Shown: positions 60,026-64,000 of the stretch, one piece after another
Numbering within the stretch: the first letter of the stretch is position 1
Layout of the letters: each line of letters starts with the position of its first letter
Assembly: GCF_009017415.1 (NCBI RefSeq)
Contig: NC_092404.1
Location: 1,736,001 to 1,800,000 of the forward strand
Reading direction: 5' to 3'
Source: Aspergillus flavus
Lineage: Eukaryota; Ascomycota; Eurotiomycetes; Eurotiales; Aspergillaceae
DNA length: 64,000 nucleotides
Made by a program: the position numbers and the translations under genes
Notes under the pieces: generated by a model
What the model saw: the letters and a program-made list of their open reading frames with translations, nothing else
What the model was told of the DNA's origin: nothing
The model's database searches: none

Positions 60026-60417
60026 TTTGGGGCACCAAGCCTTGAAGGCCGTAGATTTTCGATTATCAAGAAAGAGAGTGTTATCTTAGAATTATTAAGG
60101 CTTGTATTGAAAGTATGGCTCCAGTATATTGTTTGTTCTCCAAATCTTCTCCGCAAAAGTTCCGATGCACGTGATCGGCCTTATCATATCATATCAGTTT
60201 GCCAACAAACAGAAGAGAGAGAAAAAAAAAAAAAAAAAAAGAAAAAGAAAAAAAAAGGGTAGACGATTATTAGATATCTATCGTTACATCTGGTGTCTTG
60301 AATGAAGTAATATGATCGGAAGTGTCCAAACCCGGGATTTCAATTGATATTCTTACATATGACGATAATTTAAGACCCGAATATTGAATTGCTACGATCG
60401 AAACGCTCGACCGTAGT
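60026..60417. other. Intergenic with A-rich run
   Basis: Short spacer between the NDUFAF7-like gene (whose 5' end is here) and the 3' end of the RRM gene. An A run interrupted by G lies at 60221-60256. Confidence 0.5.
60221..60256. repeat. A-rich homopolymer run
   Basis: Nineteen A in a row (60222-60240) followed by G-interrupted A runs. Simple repeat. Confidence 0.9.
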
Positions 60418-61583
60418 CTACCGCTGCCACCGACCCCGGTTGTTTCTCGGATTCCGTGGTGGCGCATCGACCATCATTTGATCACTGTAGAGACCCTGAT
60501 CGCTTGATTGTTGATCTTGGTTCCTGCTGATACCCGCGTTTCGGTTGCCTCGGAAGTTGCGTCTATTATTGCGGTTCCCGGAGGCATCATCGCGACCAGT
60601 TGCTTGGTTCTGTCCACCGAACCCATAGCTTCCGTCTTGAACAGCAGAATCTGCTCCACGATTTAACATGCGCTTACGGTTTTCTTGTTCTCGAAGGTCG
60701 TTGAAAGAGTTCTTGGTGCCCGTAGAGCGCTCGAATAGATCCTGACCCTGGGACCCGGCGCCGGTTGATTTCATTCGCATCGACAGGATTCTGCCATCTG
60801 CCTATATCGTGTATTAGTGACACCGAAAAACCACCGGATCCGCGTAGGAAACTAACCCTCTGGTTGTGGAAATTGGCAATCGCGCTCTCCGCTGCCCATT
60901 TCTCTGAGAACGTCACCTCCGCAGTAACTGTAGGATGCTGCGAGGTAACCCAACAACGCAAGATATTTCCGGTTATGGGCTCCAAAGCCGACTGGATATC
61001 TGCAGCGGTGGTCCCCGGTGCGAAATTACTTCCGACAACAACAAACGGTCCCGACCCTGCGCCCTTGATGGAAAGGCCGACAGGGCCATCACGAACTGTT
61101 GCTTGACCACTCGCGGGGTTCAAAGCGGACATCAAGCGATCTTCGTCGGGGCGACGCTTCTTTCCAGGTTTCGCGTTCGAAGCGGTGACTCGTGCTGGTG
61201 CAGACGGCGTCCGGATGGCCTTTTTAGGCTTGGAGGGGGCAGGCGCAGAACGCTAGGTAATAACGCATTGAAATCAGTTCTCTCTGTCGAAGGATGTCGC
61301 GATAGTTCGTCATTATCGTTTACCTTGGCTACACCGATCCGACTTGCCAGACTCCCTTGTGTCGCATTTTGCGCCTTGTTGTTACCGGCGCCCGGAGCGC
61401 TCGTCCTTCTGTTCTTCCCCAGGATGCTGTTGGCTAGTTCCTCATTCTTTCTCTTTTGGCGATCTTAAAAGAGAAGCAATAATTAACAAGTCAATAAAAC
61501 CAGAAGGAACAGCGTTGGACAACTGGAAGTTTACCAGCTTTAATAATCTCATTGAAGGAGACTGCTTGCTGGCCGGCGGCCAT
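60418..61583 (-). CDS. RRM protein resembling mRNA-export adaptors (Yra1/UIF-like)
   Basis: Four exons: 61535-61583, 61324-61463, 60857-61252 and 60418-60801, giving 322 residues. The N-terminus MAAGQQAVSFNEIIKADRQK, continuing to ANSILGKNRR across intron 1, resembles the UAP56-binding motif of ALY/UIF adaptors. A basic Ala/Pro/Lys stretch follows (PKKAIRTPSAP, GKKRRPDEDR). One RRM spans about residues 110-200 (GPFVVVGSNFAPGTTAADI, LRCWVTSQHPTVTAEVTFSE, AESAIANFHNQRADGRILSM). The C-terminus is Asn/Arg/Gly-rich (NRNNRRNFRGNRNAG) and ends RNNRGRWQR. A nuclear mRNA packaging or export role is inferred from architecture; the fungal family is not otherwise known to me. Confidence 0.8.
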
Positions 61584-62444
61584 AATGACGGAAGGGACAG
61601 AACGCCGAAAGCTCGTCGGGCGATTAAGTGGATGATACTGTAAAGGAAAGGAGTCAAAGAAAAGGTGCTGCCAAAAGGTAAAGATGTCGAAAGGTAGATC
61701 AGCAATATTCCGGGGTCGGAAATTGATCAAGAGGTTGTTAAAAGGATGAGGCTGACTGATGGAAAGAAAAAGGTGTATCGAAGCTTTGCGACGGACGTCG
61801 GTATTGTATTGTATTGGAAGCTTACTTCAACACAACACATTAAATAATTCGGCGGGTGTCACAACACCAGCCGGGACCCTTTGATAACCAACATCACTTG
61901 AATTCAGCACTAGGTGATAGCAGGCCAAATCGCCATGCCCTGCTATCTCTTCAGCTCAAAGCCTCTGACTAAGGAATAAATGATCAACTTTTGATAGTCG
62001 TACCTGTTGGAAACTTCGCAATGTAACAACCACAATATATCCACCATAATTCCTGTCATTATGCGCCGAAGAGACAAACATTGAGTGAAGACCTGGCACA
62101 CCCGACTGATCGCGCCTGCTGCCAGTGGCTTCCAGTGAATGAATCCTTGCCTGTCTAACCTGACTGTACCTACTAGTACTACAAGTACTAGTAGTAATGC
62201 CAAACACAATGTCCAATCAACAATGCATGTGGCTGTCTCGTACCTGCCTTGATTGGGATCAAGCACCGCGACCCCTACTTCCTACAGCTGGTGGCCTGTT
62301 CAGTGCCTGAACAGGTTTCTCCTTTCACAAGGGCCAGTCTTCTCCAAATCCATAGGGCGCCAATACTCTGGGACTCTTGAGGTATATTGAGCCTGTTTGT
62401 TTCAGTTGAGAATACGTACTTCATGGAAAACAACCTCGCTTGAT
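61584..62444. other. Divergent intergenic region
   Basis: Between the RRM gene (minus) and the right-edge gene (plus). It contains a perfect 11-bp inverted repeat with a 3-nt loop at 62170-62194. No further gene is supported. Confidence 0.5.
62170..62194. repeat. Perfect hairpin-forming inverted repeat
   Basis: CTACTAGTACT, loop ACA, AGTACTAGTAG: 11 bp perfect stem. It lies about 250 bp upstream of the right-edge gene; role unknown. Confidence 0.85.
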
Positions 62445-64000
62445 ATGGCAACCGACACCCAGGGCTGCAGTTCAAACAGACGCCGCCAGGCATTCTCATT
62501 TTCGGTCACCCTCCGCCCCTCGATAGCAAGAAGAGCCAGGTACATTAGCTGATTCCTTCGCGTGAAACGCGCATCTAATGGCTTACTAGGATTGTAAGAC
62601 CTCCTGTTCCTCCACCATCGTGCGAGGAAAGCGTCCATTACCCGGTCTTCAATCCTCTTGATCCTCGACATAATCCTGCCGTTGTAACGTCCTCATGGAA
62701 TAGGGGTGGTTACTATACTTCTCGGAACACAAACCTTGAGAGCCCTGTAAGCTGGGTACAAAGTTTGTCCAAACGGTCTCTTCGAAGAGCACGCTCAGGA
62801 CTTATAGCTCTGAGAGCTGGAGTGCAGAGGCGCACTTCTATCTTCGGTACAAACCGCACGGTTAATATTCCTCGAGCTTGGCCTTCATCTAATGCCACTG
62901 AGGGTTCCTCGGACCAGCAGGATGACGCCTCCTTCCCATCAACAATTTCTGAAGCCAGCACAGAGGAAGATTCTGATTTTGGAACTCATCTTCATCGAAC
63001 AGAGTGCAACGATGCTTCTTCGCTTAGTTGCGATGTGGATAAGTGCTTGGACAACTGGCCATTCTCTGTCACAATTACCGATCTCAATCCCTTCCAGGAA
63101 CTGACTGGAGGATATTGGCCTCCCGGTCTCTTTCTAACCGAGGCGGCGCATAGTATCTTCCCGAGGGATTCAACTGAGGGCAATAGTGGATTAGGATTGC
63201 AGATTTCGAGGGAATTGACTACTGGGGATTATATCCAATTGGACGATTTTTTCATGAATGAGTCGGATTCCGAACCAGAGGACTCTCTTCCCAGGCTGAG
63301 CCGTTCATCCAAGAGCCTTCCCGAACCTGGCTGTTCTCAAATAACAGGTGCAGAGGTTCAGCCCTCGTATTCAACCATTTTGACACCATTGTCCAACAAC
63401 CTACTTTCACCAGCCTTGCCTCGAGACCCAAGTATTAATGGGAATACGTCTCAGACCATGTCCCCCTTACCTTCCCCCAGTTTACCTGGACCCCCAACGT
63501 CGGATGGACAGCCATCTGGGCGATTCTACGCGTCCAGAACTCCCCAGGTGTCTAACGCTGCTCTGGTAGTGGAGTCCCGGGGACTCATCGATCGAGTTAG
63601 CACCTACAGCAATGATAGTATTAGTAGGACAGAAGACGAGGTTGAAGATCAAGTCCTAGGGCCAGCCATTCGTCATGAGTCTTCTCCAGACCTACCAACA
63701 GAGCCTACCCAGTCAGATCGTCAATCGATCACAGAAGATGCCCAGGCACAAGATATCCCTGAATCCGGAACAAATGACAACCTATCAAGCGACCCTGTTT
63801 GCACGGTGCGAACTTCAAGCTTGGATCTAGCAGACGCGACATCTGCAATGCAGCATGATGATCATCATACTCCATCGCGTCCATCAGGCGACACTGGTGG
63901 GCTGGGGTGTAGCGACTTTTCAGGGGAACAAATACCATGGTCAGCCCGCCCCAGCGAAGAGGTTACGGTAACTGATCGCACATCTGTGTCGAACAATCTA
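62445..64000 (+). CDS. Unidentified Ser/Pro/Asp-rich protein, 5' part (truncated by window end)
   Basis: Exon 1, 62445-62539, starts MATDTQGCSSNRRRQAFSFS. Donor GTACAT and acceptor TTACTAG (branch TAGCTGAT) join in phase to exon 2 from 62590, which stays open for 470 codons to the window edge. At least 502 residues are present. The N-terminal part is basic and aromatic (IVRPPVPPPSCEESVHYPVF, GGYYTSRNTN, KRSLRRARSGLIALRAG). After about residue 130 it becomes acidic and Ser/Thr/Pro-rich (STISEASTEEDSDFGTH, LSPALPRDPS), like a disordered region. One candidate folded piece is PFSVTITDLNPFQELTGGYW. I do not recognise the family. The length of the open frame and the consistent composition make it a real gene; the exact first exon is less certain. 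Confidence 0.65.

Noticed and set aside
62402..62671. 89-codon minus-strand frame (MSRIKRIEDRVMDAF...)
   Set aside because: Mildly protein-like, but it overlaps the exon 1/intron/exon 2 start of the much longer plus-strand gene, and no minus-strand continuation was found. Kept only as an ambiguity.

Overview
The window is nuclear DNA of a filamentous ascomycete, almost certainly an Aspergillus or close Eurotiales relative. The evidence is many short GT-AG introns (about 50-75 nt) with CTAAC/CTGAC-type branch sites, spliced coding sequences on both strands, and recognisable fungal proteins: the Ndt80-family regulator XprG/VIB-1, the conidiation proteins CON-10 and CON-6, a cutinase, an FcyB-type permease, and fungal HPPK-DHPS, Tim21 and Glo3. 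I name no species. All homology calls are from recognition of motifs; no database search was run.

Layout. 0-5.4 kb is AT-rich and holds a decayed, frameshifted plus-strand gene. 5.7-8.1 kb holds an F-box protein and a 68-aa membrane protein with a 14-nt first exon. 11.4-14.0 kb is xprG (minus, four exons). About 8.5 kb upstream of xprG has no gene I can support and is rich in simple repeats. From 22.5 kb the window is gene-dense: eIF3g (-), purine/cytosine permease (-), nitronate monooxygenase (-), HPPK-DHPS folate enzyme (+), Glo3-type ArfGAP (-), Tim21 (+), fuconate-dehydratase-like enolase-superfamily enzyme (-), RBM25-like RRM/PWI splicing factor (-), con-10 and con-6 (-,-), glucose-6-phosphate isomerase (+), an unknown type I membrane protein (+), mitochondrial ribosomal protein bS21m (-), Ibp1-type phosphatase (+), a C2H2-exonuclease fusion (+), cutinase (+), NDUFAF7/MidA methyltransferase (-), an RRM mRNA-export-like protein (-), and an unknown plus-strand gene that runs off the right edge.

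Most genes are unrelated housekeeping functions, as expected for fungal chromosomes. The themes that recur are mitochondria (Tim21, bS21m, NDUFAF7, the probable presequence on HPPK-DHPS, the 68-aa protein), RNA biology (eIF3g, RBM25-like, Yra1/UIF-like, Rex4-like) and conidiation (adjacent con-10/con-6, with BrlA-type sites in front of con-6). I saw no tRNA, rRNA, CRISPR array or intact transposon.

The most unusual signals are: (i) repeated abrupt C-rich to G-rich strand-composition switches, always in the same left-to-right sense, in genes of either orientation and in non-coding DNA; (ii) a non-coding block at 56.03-56.26 kb dense in inverted repeats and carrying a telomere-like CTAACCCTAAC; (iii) the unidentified 500-residue gene at the right edge.
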